From JAPOUP01 sp026708635 (lineage in GTDB: Bacteria > Pseudomonadota > Alphaproteobacteria > Rhodobacterales > Rhodobacteraceae), in NCBI GenBank assembly GCA_965200115.1, contig OZ241336.1, positions 1,116,001-1,180,000 of the forward strand: 64,000 nucleotides of DNA, in the 5' to 3' direction. The notes under the pieces were generated by a model that worked only from the letters and a program-made list of their open reading frames with translations, did not search any database and was not told the DNA's origin. Position numbers and translations under genes: made by a program. This document shows, one piece after another, positions 9,090 through 17,459 of this stretch (position 1 is the first letter of the stretch; each line of letters begins with the position of its first letter).

Positions 9090-9377
9090 TTAACCGTTCA
9101 CGCTGTCTCTTAGAGCCTTGGCGATGGTGAATTTGACCGCCTTGTCGGCCTCCTTCCAGAACTGTTCACCCGTCGACGGATTGCGCACCATGCGCCTCGG
9201 ACGCTCGCGGCATTGAATCTTTCCGACACCCGGAAGGGTAATGGCACCACCCGCGGACACTTCTCGGGTGATGATGTTAATGAAGCCATCAAGCGCCATG
9301 TTCGCGGTTTTCTTGTCTGATCCCATTTCTTCGGCCAGGGCGGCCACGAGCTGGGATTTTGTCATTGGTTTAGCCAT
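9090..9377 (-). CDS. HU-family DNA-binding protein
   Basis: A nucleoid-associated histone-like protein of 95 residues, normal HU length. It has the HU/IHF fold signatures: an N-terminal helix (MTKSQLVAALAEEMG), a central 'GAITLPGVGKIQ' segment, and a DNA-binding arm region 'RPRRMVRNPSTGEQFWKEA'. It should act as a homodimer binding DNA with little sequence preference. Start at 9377 is supported by GAGGAGAC 7 bases upstream. It is monocistronic, with a terminator hairpin downstream. Assignment as HU rather than IHF is based on the lack of an IHF-type context. Confidence 0.93.
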   Translation of the reverse strand: MAKPMTKSQLVAALAEEMGSDKKTANMALDGFINIITREVSAGGAITLPGVGKIQCRERPRRMVRNPSTGEQFWKEADKAVKFTIAKALRDSVNG

Positions 9378-10027
9378 TTATAGTCTCCTCTCGTTGCGGG
9401 AAATATCTGTTCGAAACCGAACCTAAGTGAATCATCGGGTAATATGCAATTCCAAATGCGGCGAAATTCAGGGATTCGACTGGGCGAGATTCAGGACTCC
9501 GACGCGGGCGGCCGCGCATGACCGACTTAACCCATATCGTATCCCGCCAACGTTCGTCGGATTTCAGGGACAGGCATGCGCCGCCGCTGCGGGAGCGGCA
9601 ACCGTGTACCACATATGAATCCAGGTACCGCCGGTCAAATGCGTTCCCGTCAAATGCGGAGCCCTTTATCCGGCGAAGCGTCAGGGGCGAGACCGGGAGT
9701 AACGGATGGCAGGCCACCCTCACAGGCAACGCATGATGTTGCCCCCGAGGCGGACGTTGAGATGCCGGATCCACGCCACGGGGAAAAGCCATACGATCGC
9801 CCGCCAGCTGGGGCGCAGTCCGCCTCCGGCACGGTATTGAGCCCCGCGCCCTGGCGCGGCCCGCCGCGCGGGCGGTCGTGGCGAACATGGCACGCCGCCG
9901 CATTCCGCGCGAGGGCCACATCGATGGCTGGGGATGGATAAAGCCATGGCCTATCCCCGATCACGCGGCGGACGCGGTTCCGGCATCCGCTCCGGGTCCG
10001 CTTGACGCTGTCCGTTCCTGACCCGAT
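9378..10027. other. long intergenic region without recognised gene
   Basis: Upstream of the HU gene, and thus partly its promoter, this 650-base stretch has only mutually overlapping frames with no family resemblance on either strand. It leads into the duplicated amn 3' end and hairpin. It may be decayed sequence. Confidence 0.4.
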
Positions 10028-10131
10028 CGAATAAGGGAATATTCGATATGGCCGCGGTGCCGGCGGTCGGGAATGAGGCTCCGCAGCCTTACAGGAAAGC
10101 CGTTTCCTCGAAGCTGCGCAGTTTCCGCGAA
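10028..10131. repeat. 104-bp direct repeat, copy 1 (duplicated amn 3' end)
   Basis: This copy is identical to 10405-10508 except for one base. It contains the last 14 codons of amn plus about 60 bases beyond its stop, in the same orientation as the real gene end, but is detached from any amn reading frame. Confidence 0.9.
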
Positions 10132-10237
10132 CCGTCCGCGGCGTGCCCGCGGGCATGTCTTGCGCCGCCCGGAGGCGCCGGTTAGGCTCGGGACCGAGCC
10201 GTTTCCGTGCGGAATCAGGGGGGTCGGAGGGCGCGAA

Positions 10238-10308
10238 AAGCGCAACGCCCGGCCCTTCCCTCCGCTCGGGCTCCGCCCTCGCTCCGGAAAGGGCCGGGCG
10301 TTGCGCTT
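10238..10308. repeat. long inverted repeat (22-bp arms, one bulge)
   Basis: The left arm AAGCGCAACGCCCGGCCCTT... at 10238-10259 pairs with 10286-10308 with one extra A. The 26-base loop is GC-rich. It lies between the two 104-bp repeats, downstream of amn on the minus strand. It could serve as a strong bidirectional terminator or be part of a REP/MITE-like element. Confidence 0.75.
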
Positions 10309-10404
10309 CGGAGTGGCACCGGGGTAAGATAATTTGACATGACGCATTATGTTGTGTTTAGATCGCAATATAAAATCATCATATTGTATGTGGTCAAGTT
10401 ATCG

Positions 10405-10508
10405 CGAATAAGGGAATATTCGATATGGCCGCGGTGCCGGCGGTCGGGAATGAGGCTCCGCAGCCTTACAGGAACGCCGTTTCCTCGAAGCTGCGCAGTT
10501 TCCGCGAA
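10405..10508. repeat. 104-bp direct repeat, copy 2 (genuine amn 3' end)
   Basis: The second copy overlaps the end of amn, whose stop lies at 10466-10468. It differs from copy 1 by a single base and starts 377 bp to the right of it. Confidence 0.9.
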
Positions 10509-11950
10509 TGGATACGCTCCAGCGGCGTTTCGCGCAGGCGCTCCATCGCCAGAATGCCAATCCGTAGATGGTTGGCGACCTGCGTCCGGTAGAAATCGCT
10601 TGCCATACCGGGTAGCTTCAACTCGCCATGAAGCGGCTTGTCGCTGACGCAGAGCAGGGTTCCGTAGGGCACCCGGAACCGGAATCCATTCGCGGCGACA
10701 GTGGCGGACTCCATATCGAGCGCGATGGCCCGTGACTGCGAAAGGCGCTGAACGGGTCCGGATTGGTCGCGAAGCTCCCAGTTTCGGTTGTCTATGGTCG
10801 CGACGGTTCCCGTACGCATGACACGTTTGAGTTCGAAGCCCTCAAGCCGGGTGACCTCCGCCACACCCTTTTCAAGCGCGATCTGGATTTCGGCCAACGG
10901 GGGTATGGATACCCATATGGGAAGATCGTCGTCCAGAACGTGATCCTCACGCAGGTATGCGTGGGCAAGGACGAAATCTCCCAGCCTCTGCGAATTCCTC
11001 AGCCCGGCGCAGTGCCCCACCATAAGCCAGGCGTGCGGACGCAGGACCGCGATATGGTCGGTGGCCGTTTTGGCGTTCGAAGGGCCAACCCCGATGTTTA
11101 CCAGCGTTATTCCCGCGCCCTGCGGCCGTTTCAGATGGTAGGCGGGCATCTGCGGCGTTTTCCCGGTTGCGGGAAACGGCTCACCGGCCGCGCTGATCTC
11201 AACATTCCCCGGACCGACAAAACCGGTATAGCCACTGCTGGCGTCGGCGAGAGCGCCGCGGGCGAAGTCCTCGAAAACCTCGACATAGAACTGGTAGTTC
11301 GTGAATAGAACGAAGTTCTGGAAATGTTCGGGATCGGTCGCCGTATAATGCTCCAGCCGCGCGAGGGAATAGTCGACACGCTGCGCGGTGAACGGCGCGA
11401 GCGGCGCCGTGCCATCGCCGTAGGGAAAACCGCAACCGTTCACGATGTCGTCGTTTGTGGTCGAAAGATCCGGAACATCGAATACGTCACGCAGCGCAAA
11501 CCGCATTTCCCCGTCCTGCGGGACTGAAATGTCGGTTCCGGATCCCATGGCGAAGTGCAGCGGTATCGGTGTTTCCGAGGTGCCTATGGTGACCGGTACC
11601 CGGTGATTCTCGATCAGCAGGCCTATCTGCTGAATCAGATAGTTCCGGAAAAGGCCGGGGCGCGTGACCGTCGTGGCATAAGTTCCCGGTTGGGTGACGT
11701 GACCGAAGCTAAGGCGGCTATCGATGTGGGCGAAGCTGGTCGTAACAAAGCGGATTTCCGGGTAGAATGCGCGGAAACGCTCTCGCGGACGGCATCTGCC
11801 GGCGTTTTCCCGGAACCGCTCCCGCAGGTGCTTGGTGCCGATCTCGTATATTTCGGTCAGCCGGTCGACTGCCCGGGTCGCGTCCGTGAAACGCTCCGGC
11901 GGTGGAATATCCGGGGTCGATATCGACGGTCTGCGCGGCGAGACGTTCAT
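10466..11950 (-). CDS. amn: AMP nucleosidase
   Basis: The enzyme hydrolyses AMP to adenine and ribose 5-phosphate. The 494-residue length matches the family. The N-terminal region (about 1-180) is the AMP nucleosidase N-domain. The C-terminal part is a nucleoside-phosphorylase-like fold with 'GVGPSNAKTATDHIAVLRP', 'IALDMESATVAANGFRFRV' and 'LLCVSDKPLHGELKLPGMA', all typical of Amn. The start ATG overlaps the TGA of the adenine deaminase gene (ATGA), so translation is coupled. Amn produces the adenine that the upstream Ade then deaminates, a compact purine salvage or AMP-degradation unit. The 3' end is duplicated further left (10028-10131). Confidence 0.96.
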   Translation of the reverse strand: MNVSPRRPSISTPDIPPPERFTDATRAVDRLTEIYEIGTKHLRERFRENAGRCRPRERFRAFYPEIRFVTTSFAHIDSRLSFGHVTQPGTYATTVTRPGLFRNYLIQQIGLLIENHRVPVTIGTSETPIPLHFAMGSGTDISVPQDGEMRFALRDVFDVPDLSTTNDDIVNGCGFPYGDGTAPLAPFTAQRVDYSLARLEHYTATDPEHFQNFVLFTNYQFYVEVFEDFARGALADASSGYTGFVGPGNVEISAAGEPFPATGKTPQMPAYHLKRPQGAGITLVNIGVGPSNAKTATDHIAVLRPHAWLMVGHCAGLRNSQRLGDFVLAHAYLREDHVLDDDLPIWVSIPPLAEIQIALEKGVAEVTRLEGFELKRVMRTGTVATIDNRNWELRDQSGPVQRLSQSRAIALDMESATVAANGFRFRVPYGTLLCVSDKPLHGELKLPGMASDFYRTQVANHLRIGILAMERLRETPLERIHSRKLRSFEETAFL

Positions 11951-13752
11951 TGCGCCGGAACGAGCACATCGGTGATCCCGAATTTCGTGACGTCGACGAG
12001 ACCCATGTCGGAAATGCGGAGTTCGGGAATCACGACCAATGCCAGCAGCGAGTGCTGCATGAAGGCGTTGTTAAGCCTACAGCCACACGCGCGCATCGCC
12101 CCGGCTATCCGTTCGGCTTTCACGGCCACTGTGGGCGCGGGATCGTCGGACATCAGACCCGCGATGGGCAGTTCCAGCAACGCGAGTTCCCGTCCGTCGC
12201 GCCAGACCGAAACGCCCCCTCCAACCTCACCCAGCCTGTTCGCCGAACGGGCCATGTCATCGCGCGAGGTGCCAACCACAATCATATGATGGCTGTCATG
12301 CGCGACGGTTGACGCGATCGCCATCCTCCCCTCATATCCGAACCCCGATACGAAGCCGTTCGTGACTCCGCCGGTGGCGCGGTGTCGTTCAACCAGAGCG
12401 ATCTGGCAGATGTCGCTTTCCGCGTCGCCCTCCACCACGCCGTCACAAACACGGAGATCCACGGAAAGCGCCTTGGTTGGCGCCTGGTTTTCCACGACCC
12501 CGATAACCCTCGCCGATACCGTGCCCGCCTGGGTCGGCGCATGGATGGCGAAGTCCCCCGCCTCAAGGGATTTGCCAAGATGAACGGTGCTACGGGTGTC
12601 AGCCGGCCAGTCGAGATGTGGACAGTGAACCTGGATCTTACCCTCCAGAGCCACGCTTATTCCCTTGGCGATCACCCGGTGTATGGGAAGGTCAGTTAGA
12701 TCCGGCGTCAGGATAAGGTCCGCCCTACGGCCTGGCGAAATGGACCCCAGCTCGCGCTCCAGCCCAAAGTGCGTCGCCGTATTTATTGTCGCCATCTGAA
12801 GGGCTATCAGCGGTTCACAGCCACATTCGATCGCGTGCCGGACGACCCGGTTCATATGGCCGTCGTAAACCAGTGTGCCTGAATGGCAGTCATCCGTGCA
12901 CAGGATCATACCGCGGGGGTCCAGACCCATCCGGGTCACCGCCGTGATCTGTTCCCTGACATCATGCCACGCCGAGCCGAGCCTTAGCATCGCGCGCATA
13001 CCCTGGCGAAGCCGCGCCACGGCATCGGACTGCCGCGTGCCCTCGTGGTCGTCCGCCGGCCCGCCGGCGGCGTATGCATGAAACGCCCGTCCAAGATCCG
13101 GCGAGGCATAGTGCCCGCCGACCGTCTTGCAGGCGTTCCGTGTGACCGCCATCTCCTCGAGTAACCCGGCGTCACCCGCGATCACGCCGGGGAAATTCAT
13201 CATTTCGCCCAGTCCCACGATGCCCGGCCACGACATCGCCTCAGCCACATCCTCCGGTTTGATCTCGCAGCCGGAGGTTTCAAGCCCCGGGGCGCTGGGG
13301 ACGCAGCTGGGCATCTGGGTGAAGACGTTGATCGGCTGCAGCATGGCTTCGTCATGCATCAGCCGCACACCCCGAAGGCCCAGCACATTGGCGACTTCGT
13401 GCGGGTCCGTGAACATCGTCGTGGTTCCGTGGGGAATTACCGCGCGGGCGAACTCAGCGGGGGTCAGCATGCCGGATTCGATATGCATATGCCCGTCGCA
13501 AAGGCCGGGGACCATGAACATATCATCCGCATCGATTTCCCGCGTGTCCGTCCCGATGCAGTGCGAGGCGTCGGGACCGCAGTAGGCGAACCTTCCATCG
13601 GCAATCGCGATATCGTGGTTGCCGAGGGTTTCTCGGGTATGGACATTGACCCAGACGCCGCGGCGTATCACCAGATCGGCGGGCTCACGACCCGCCGCGA
13701 CCGCGACGAGCCGCGGGGCGGCCTCCGCATATGTGGGAATTGAGCGGACCAT
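11947..13752 (-). CDS. ade: adenine deaminase
   Basis: The enzyme converts adenine to hypoxanthine and ammonia and belongs to the amidohydrolase superfamily (Ade/YicP type). Metal-binding signatures are 'PGLCDGHMHIESGMLTP' and 'HGTTTMFTDPHEVANV', and 'MILCTDDCHSGTLVYDGHMN' provides the later His/Asp ligands. The C-terminal Ade domain ends in 'LVDVTKFGITDVLVP'. The frame is open upstream to 13875, but homologous sequence begins near MVRSIPTYAEAA (13752). An ATG at 13767 is equally possible, and neither has a strong Shine-Dalgarno sequence. It is the first gene of the ade-amn operon. Confidence 0.94.
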   Translation of the reverse strand: MVRSIPTYAEAAPRLVAVAAGREPADLVIRRGVWVNVHTRETLGNHDIAIADGRFAYCGPDASHCIGTDTREIDADDMFMVPGLCDGHMHIESGMLTPAEFARAVIPHGTTTMFTDPHEVANVLGLRGVRLMHDEAMLQPINVFTQMPSCVPSAPGLETSGCEIKPEDVAEAMSWPGIVGLGEMMNFPGVIAGDAGLLEEMAVTRNACKTVGGHYASPDLGRAFHAYAAGGPADDHEGTRQSDAVARLRQGMRAMLRLGSAWHDVREQITAVTRMGLDPRGMILCTDDCHSGTLVYDGHMNRVVRHAIECGCEPLIALQMATINTATHFGLERELGSISPGRRADLILTPDLTDLPIHRVIAKGISVALEGKIQVHCPHLDWPADTRSTVHLGKSLEAGDFAIHAPTQAGTVSARVIGVVENQAPTKALSVDLRVCDGVVEGDAESDICQIALVERHRATGGVTNGFVSGFGYEGRMAIASTVAHDSHHMIVVGTSRDDMARSANRLGEVGGGVSVWRDGRELALLELPIAGLMSDDPAPTVAVKAERIAGAMRACGCRLNNAFMQHSLLALVVIPELRISDMGLVDVTKFGITDVLVPAQ

Positions 13753-13796
13753 GATGAAGTGTGCCATCAGTCCGCTGCCCGCGCAAGTCCGGACGT

Positions 13797-13815
13797 GTGG
13801 AAGGGGTGTAGCCCA
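13797..13815 (-). repeat. TGGGCTACACCCC-type repeat, copy A (inverted)
   Basis: GTGTGG..GGGGTGTAGCCCA is the reverse complement of copy C at 14048-14070 apart from a short gap near the end. It lies just upstream of ade. Confidence 0.6.
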
Positions 13816-13932
13816 ACTTTGTTGGTGATCGCGATTCGCAGATGCGCATGATGGCATTGCGTTGCTATGTAACAAAGGCTGCTCGACCTCCTCGGCTGGC
13901 GGATCGATCAGGCTGCCGACGCCTGACCAACT

Positions 13933-13953
13933 AATCTGGGTTACACCCGTGTG
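13933..13953 (+). repeat. TGGGYTACACCC-type repeat, copy B
   Basis: AATCTGGGTTACACCC-GTGTG matches copy C at 20 of 21 positions, allowing one missing C. Confidence 0.65.
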
Positions 13954-14047
13954 CCGGACCGGTTCGCACTGGCCGGAAGCGACCGGGAATCACCATTTTG
14001 TTGGCAAAACGGAGGTGAAAACGATGCGGTATGAGCCTGCGTCAAAA

Positions 14048-14070
14048 AATCTGGGCTACACCCCGTGTGG
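14048..14070 (+). repeat. TGGGCTACACCCC-type repeat, copy C
   Basis: AATCTGGGCTACACCCCGTG is the most complete copy. Copies B and C are direct repeats 115 bases apart, with copy A inverted further left. Confidence 0.65.
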
Positions 14071-14498
14071 AACGCGCGGCTGTGTAACGCCGACATCCCT
14101 TCGGTTCCGGGGCGGCTACGGCCCATGGGGATAATTTGCCTTTGCGCGAGCGTTCTGCGGCGGTCGTTGGCCGGCGGACTGTCCGCCCGGGAGAATTTCC
14201 CATTACGTCAAAGCCCGGGAGGCCAGGGCCCGGCAGGAAAATCTCGCGCTTTCCGCATGTCGGCGCCAATCCCGGAATTTAATGACGCTATACTTCCCGC
14301 GAATCCGATCACGCGGTTGGTCGGCCAAGTTTCCGAAACCGCGCTGGAGGCCAGGTCGCGGCCCTGGCATGGGCGAGTGACCGGGTGTTGCGCTCCGCGC
14401 CTGATAAGGCATGATTGCGGTAATCCATCCAGATTGCGAATGCCGATCGCGCCGAATGCTTCCCGGACATGTCGTCGATCATCAACGCGAAGTCGCCT

Positions 14499-15530
14499 AT
14501 GCCCGAAAGAATTGCCCTTGTTGGAGCGGGTTTGATTGGCCAGCGGCACCTGGACGCCATTGCCCGGTGCGGAAAGGCCGAACTTGTCGCGATCGTCGAC
14601 CCGCGGCCATCCGTCGCCGAGACCGCGGCGCGCCGGGGTGTACCGTATTTTACCGGAGTTACCGCGATGCTGGATGCGTTGGCGCCATCGGGCGTCATCG
14701 TCGCGACGCCAACCGACAGCCACTGCGAGCCGTCGCTGGAGGCGCTTCATCGCAAGTGTCATCTGCTGGTCGAGAAGCCATTGGCGGCAACGTCGGATGA
14801 GGCCAGGACAATCGCCTCCGTCGCCCGTGGGCTTGGACTTCATATATTGGTGGGCCATCATCGCCGCTACTATCCCCAGGTGGAAAGGGCGCGCGAAATG
14901 GTTCGGGGCGGCGTCCTGGGCAAACCGGTCGCCGTGTCCGGTCAATGGTGCGTGCGCAAACATGAATCCTACTATGACATTGATTGGCACCGCCGCTGGC
15001 AGGGTGGGCCGGTGATGACCAACCTCGTGCATGAAATCGACTGCCTGCGCTACATCCTGGGGCCTGTGCGTTCGGTGCAGGCGGAGAGCGGTAGCCAACT
15101 GCGGGGTTTGGAGAAGGAGGACGCCGTTGCGGTGATCATGTGTTTCGAGGGCGGCGTTCTGGGCTCGTTCGTCCTGTCCGATCAGGCTGACAGCCCATGG
15201 GCATGGGAATTCGCGACAGGGGAGAATCCATCCTATCCGCGTTCCGGGCAGAACTGCATGAGATTCATGGGAACCGAGGCCGCGCTCGACTTTCCGAACC
15301 TGCGGCTCTGGACCTCCGACAGCATGCCGGGAACATGGCACAGCCCCAAACGACCGCAGGACATGCCGATGGAGTCAGGTGATGCCTTCGTTCGCCAGAT
15401 CGGGCATTTCGCCGACGTGATCGCCGGCCGCGCGCGGCCCCGTATCACCGCGGATGACGCCACATGGTCACTGGAAGTGACACTTGCGGTGCTGGAGGCC
15501 GCCAGGTCCGGCACGCGCGTGAAACTCTGA
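14499..15530 (+). CDS. Gfo/Idh/MocA-family oxidoreductase
   Basis: An NAD(P)-dependent oxidoreductase of the glucose-fructose oxidoreductase / inositol dehydrogenase family, 343 residues. The N-terminal Rossmann domain starts IALVGAGLIGQRH, the family motif 'VEKPLAATSDEA' holds the catalytic Lys, and the C-terminal substrate domain includes 'GGPVMTNLVHEIDCLRYI' with the usual Asp/His pair. An ATG at 14469 would add ten residues (MSSIINAKSP). I prefer 14499, where the fold begins. The substrate is probably a sugar, inositol or related polyol, but nothing in the window fixes it. The LacI-type regulator downstream (convergent) may control it. Confidence 0.92.
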   Translation: MPERIALVGAGLIGQRHLDAIARCGKAELVAIVDPRPSVAETAARRGVPYFTGVTAMLDALAPSGVIVATPTDSHCEPSLEALHRKCHLLVEKPLAATSDEARTIASVARGLGLHILVGHHRRYYPQVERAREMVRGGVLGKPVAVSGQWCVRKHESYYDIDWHRRWQGGPVMTNLVHEIDCLRYILGPVRSVQAESGSQLRGLEKEDAVAVIMCFEGGVLGSFVLSDQADSPWAWEFATGENPSYPRSGQNCMRFMGTEAALDFPNLRLWTSDSMPGTWHSPKRPQDMPMESGDAFVRQIGHFADVIAGRARPRITADDATWSLEVTLAVLEAARSGTRVKL

Positions 15531-15841
15531 GCGGGTGCCATTCAGGCGCATCAAAGCCCTATACCGCGGCGGTAACATGGCAACGCGTGGAGCGGATTCG
15601 CCGCAGCATTCCGCCTTACCGAGAGATCCGCCCGGGAAATTCACCACACCCGATAGCATGGCACCGGCCGGGTGATCTCCAATGTTGGGCCGGACTTTCC
15701 GGCGAGGTTGCGGATGGGGCCTGAACGTTCTCGGTCCGATCCGGAAAAAACTCACTGGTGCGGTTCGCGTCAGGCTCGTTAACCGGCCGTTCCGACATGC
15801 CCGCATAACCATGAGACGGGTGGCCGGGCGATGTCACGTCA
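15531..15841. other. convergent intergenic region
   Basis: About 310 bases separate the ends of the Gfo/Idh gene and the LacI-type regulator. No convincing coding frame was seen, and no clear terminator with a U tail. Confidence 0.4.
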
Positions 15842-16897
15842 TCATGGGTCGGTCCATGCGGGAGGTCGCCGTTTGAGCGTTTCGCCAAGCTGGAGTTTCG
15901 GCTTGAGGATAATCCGCTCACCGCCACTGGAATCCTGGCCGACGCTCCTGGAGACAAGCCTTGCCGCCTCACGTCCTATTTCAGCGCGACAGGCGTCCAT
16001 AGTGGCCAGTTTCCGCGGCAGACCATCGAGGAGATCCAGTCCGTTAAAACCCGCCAGCCCGATCCGGCCGGGGACCTCGATGCCATTGTCAAGACAGTGG
16101 AGAAGGCCTCCCGCGCCGATCATGTCATTCGAATAGTAGAGAAAGTCGAGATCAGGCGCCCGACTGAGTATCGCCGCCGTCATCTCTCGCCCCTTGAGCA
16201 GGGAACTTCCGCCTTCGTAGAATTCCTGGTCCGCGACTTCAAGGCCGGCCTTGGCCATCGCTTCGGTGAAACCCTCGAACCGCTTCCGCGCACGGTGATC
16301 GAGTGGCATTTTGGTGCCGAGGAAACCGATTCTCCGATAGCCGGCCTCGATTATGGCCGCCGCCATCCGCCGTCCGGCGCGGCGGTGTGAGATACCCACC
16401 ATCGAGTCGATCGGCTCCCCATCCGCATCCATAATCTCAATGATCGGGATTTCAGCGTTACGCAGCAACAGGCGGCTCGCCTCCGAATGCTCCAGACCCG
16501 CGATGATCGCGCCTGATGGCCGCCAGCTAAGCATCTCGTATAGAACGGCTTCCTCGCGCTCGGGATCATAGTTCGTCACTCCGAACACCGGTTGCAGAGG
16601 CACCGTCTCAAATACCTCGGCGATGCCGCCCAGAACCTCAGGGAAAACAAGATTCCCCAGGGAGGGAACGATTACGGCGACGAGGTTAACTTTCTGCGAG
16701 GCCAGAGATCCGGCGATCCGGTTCGGTACGTAACCAAGTGACTTCGACGCCTCCAGAACCTTGGTGCGGGTGGCTTCGCTTACGTCACCGCTGCCGCGCA
16801 GGACGCGGCTGACGGTCATTTCGCTGACGCCGGCGGCTTCCGATACGTCACGAAGGGTCAAGGGACGGGCTGATTTTGCATTCCTGCTGTCGCTCAT
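15842..16897 (-). CDS. LacI-family transcriptional regulator
   Basis: A repressor of 351 residues. The N-terminal helix-turn-helix and hinge are clear: 'LTLRDVSEAAGVSEMTVSRVLRGSGDVSE' then 'VLEASKSLGYVPNRIAGSLAS'. They are followed by a periplasmic-binding-protein-like effector domain (from about residue 60) with 'GIVG'-like and 'GFNGLDLLDGLPRKLATMD' segments that place it near GntR/IdnR-type members. The start at 16897 has GGAGAG 9 bases upstream; a start at 16933 is in frame but has no such signal. The neighbouring Gfo/Idh gene is a plausible target. The ligand is unknown. Confidence 0.93.
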   Translation of the reverse strand: MSDSRNAKSARPLTLRDVSEAAGVSEMTVSRVLRGSGDVSEATRTKVLEASKSLGYVPNRIAGSLASQKVNLVAVIVPSLGNLVFPEVLGGIAEVFETVPLQPVFGVTNYDPEREEAVLYEMLSWRPSGAIIAGLEHSEASRLLLRNAEIPIIEIMDADGEPIDSMVGISHRRAGRRMAAAIIEAGYRRIGFLGTKMPLDHRARKRFEGFTEAMAKAGLEVADQEFYEGGSSLLKGREMTAAILSRAPDLDFLYYSNDMIGAGGLLHCLDNGIEVPGRIGLAGFNGLDLLDGLPRKLATMDACRAEIGREAARLVSRSVGQDSSGGERIILKPKLQLGETLKRRPPAWTDP

Positions 16898-17171
16898 GAA
16901 CGCTTGCTCTCCAATCCTGGCCTGCCCGGACATTATCGGCCGGGCGCGGAGTTGTCCAAGAGTTCGATCGTAAGATTGCGAAGCGCTCCGCGACGGGACT
17001 GTCGCCCACCGCTTCGGCCCCGTGAGACCGGCTCCCCAGCGCCATGTGGGGAAGCGCGTTCCGGCCCGCCCGGAGTCTGTGTTCCGTTTTCTTCGGGAAC
17101 CCCGTGGGTCGATCCCGGTCCAACTTTCCGGATGACTTACCCTTCGACCCGAGGTATGGTCAAGCGGCGCG

Positions 17172-17248
17172 GGCCCCGTAGCTCAGCTGGATAGAGCGAC
17201 CGCCTCCTAAGCGGTAGGTCACAGGTTCGAATCCTGTCGGGGTCGCCA
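17172..17248 (+). tRNA. tRNA-Arg (anticodon CCU)
   Basis: A 77-base cloverleaf: acceptor GGCCCCG/CGGGGTC (one G-U pair), D arm GCTC/GAGC, anticodon arm ACCGC-CTCCTAA-GCGGT giving anticodon CCT, 5-base variable loop, T arm ACAGG-TTCGAAT-CCTGT, discriminator G and an encoded CCA end. It should read AGG codons. It stands alone between the LacI-type regulator and an EamA transporter. Confidence 0.97.
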
Positions 17249-17459
17249 ACACCTTTGAATGGCGGGCCTCGGCGACGCTCTCGGAAACCTTTTTCCCGCG
17301 CGGACAGGACGAAGCGTCGGGCGGCAGGTTCGGCCCGATATGCGACAGGAAATCCATCCGGACAGGCAATCGGCGCATGATCATCACGCATGCCGACGAT
17401 AAAGCGATGGAGGTTGGGGAACCCGAGAATGATCTGCTTGCGCCACACGACCAAGCGCG

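Larger units (their letters stand above)
13753..14498. other. intergenic region with a three-copy short repeat
   Basis: The region between the divergent ade and Gfo/Idh genes is about 750 bases. It carries three copies of a TGGGYTACACCC-type sequence, listed separately, and no convincing gene. The long minus-strand frame across it is the complement of the Gfo/Idh gene. Promoters for both flanking genes must lie here. Confidence 0.5.

Noticed and set aside
13753..14070. CRISPR array from the repeated TGGGYTACACCC sequences
   Set aside because: Copies differ in orientation and spacing (about 115 bases) and number only three; no cas genes in the window.
14208..15341. 377-codon minus-strand frame
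   Set aside because: It is the complement of the Gfo/Idh gene, which has clear family motifs; the antisense product has none.
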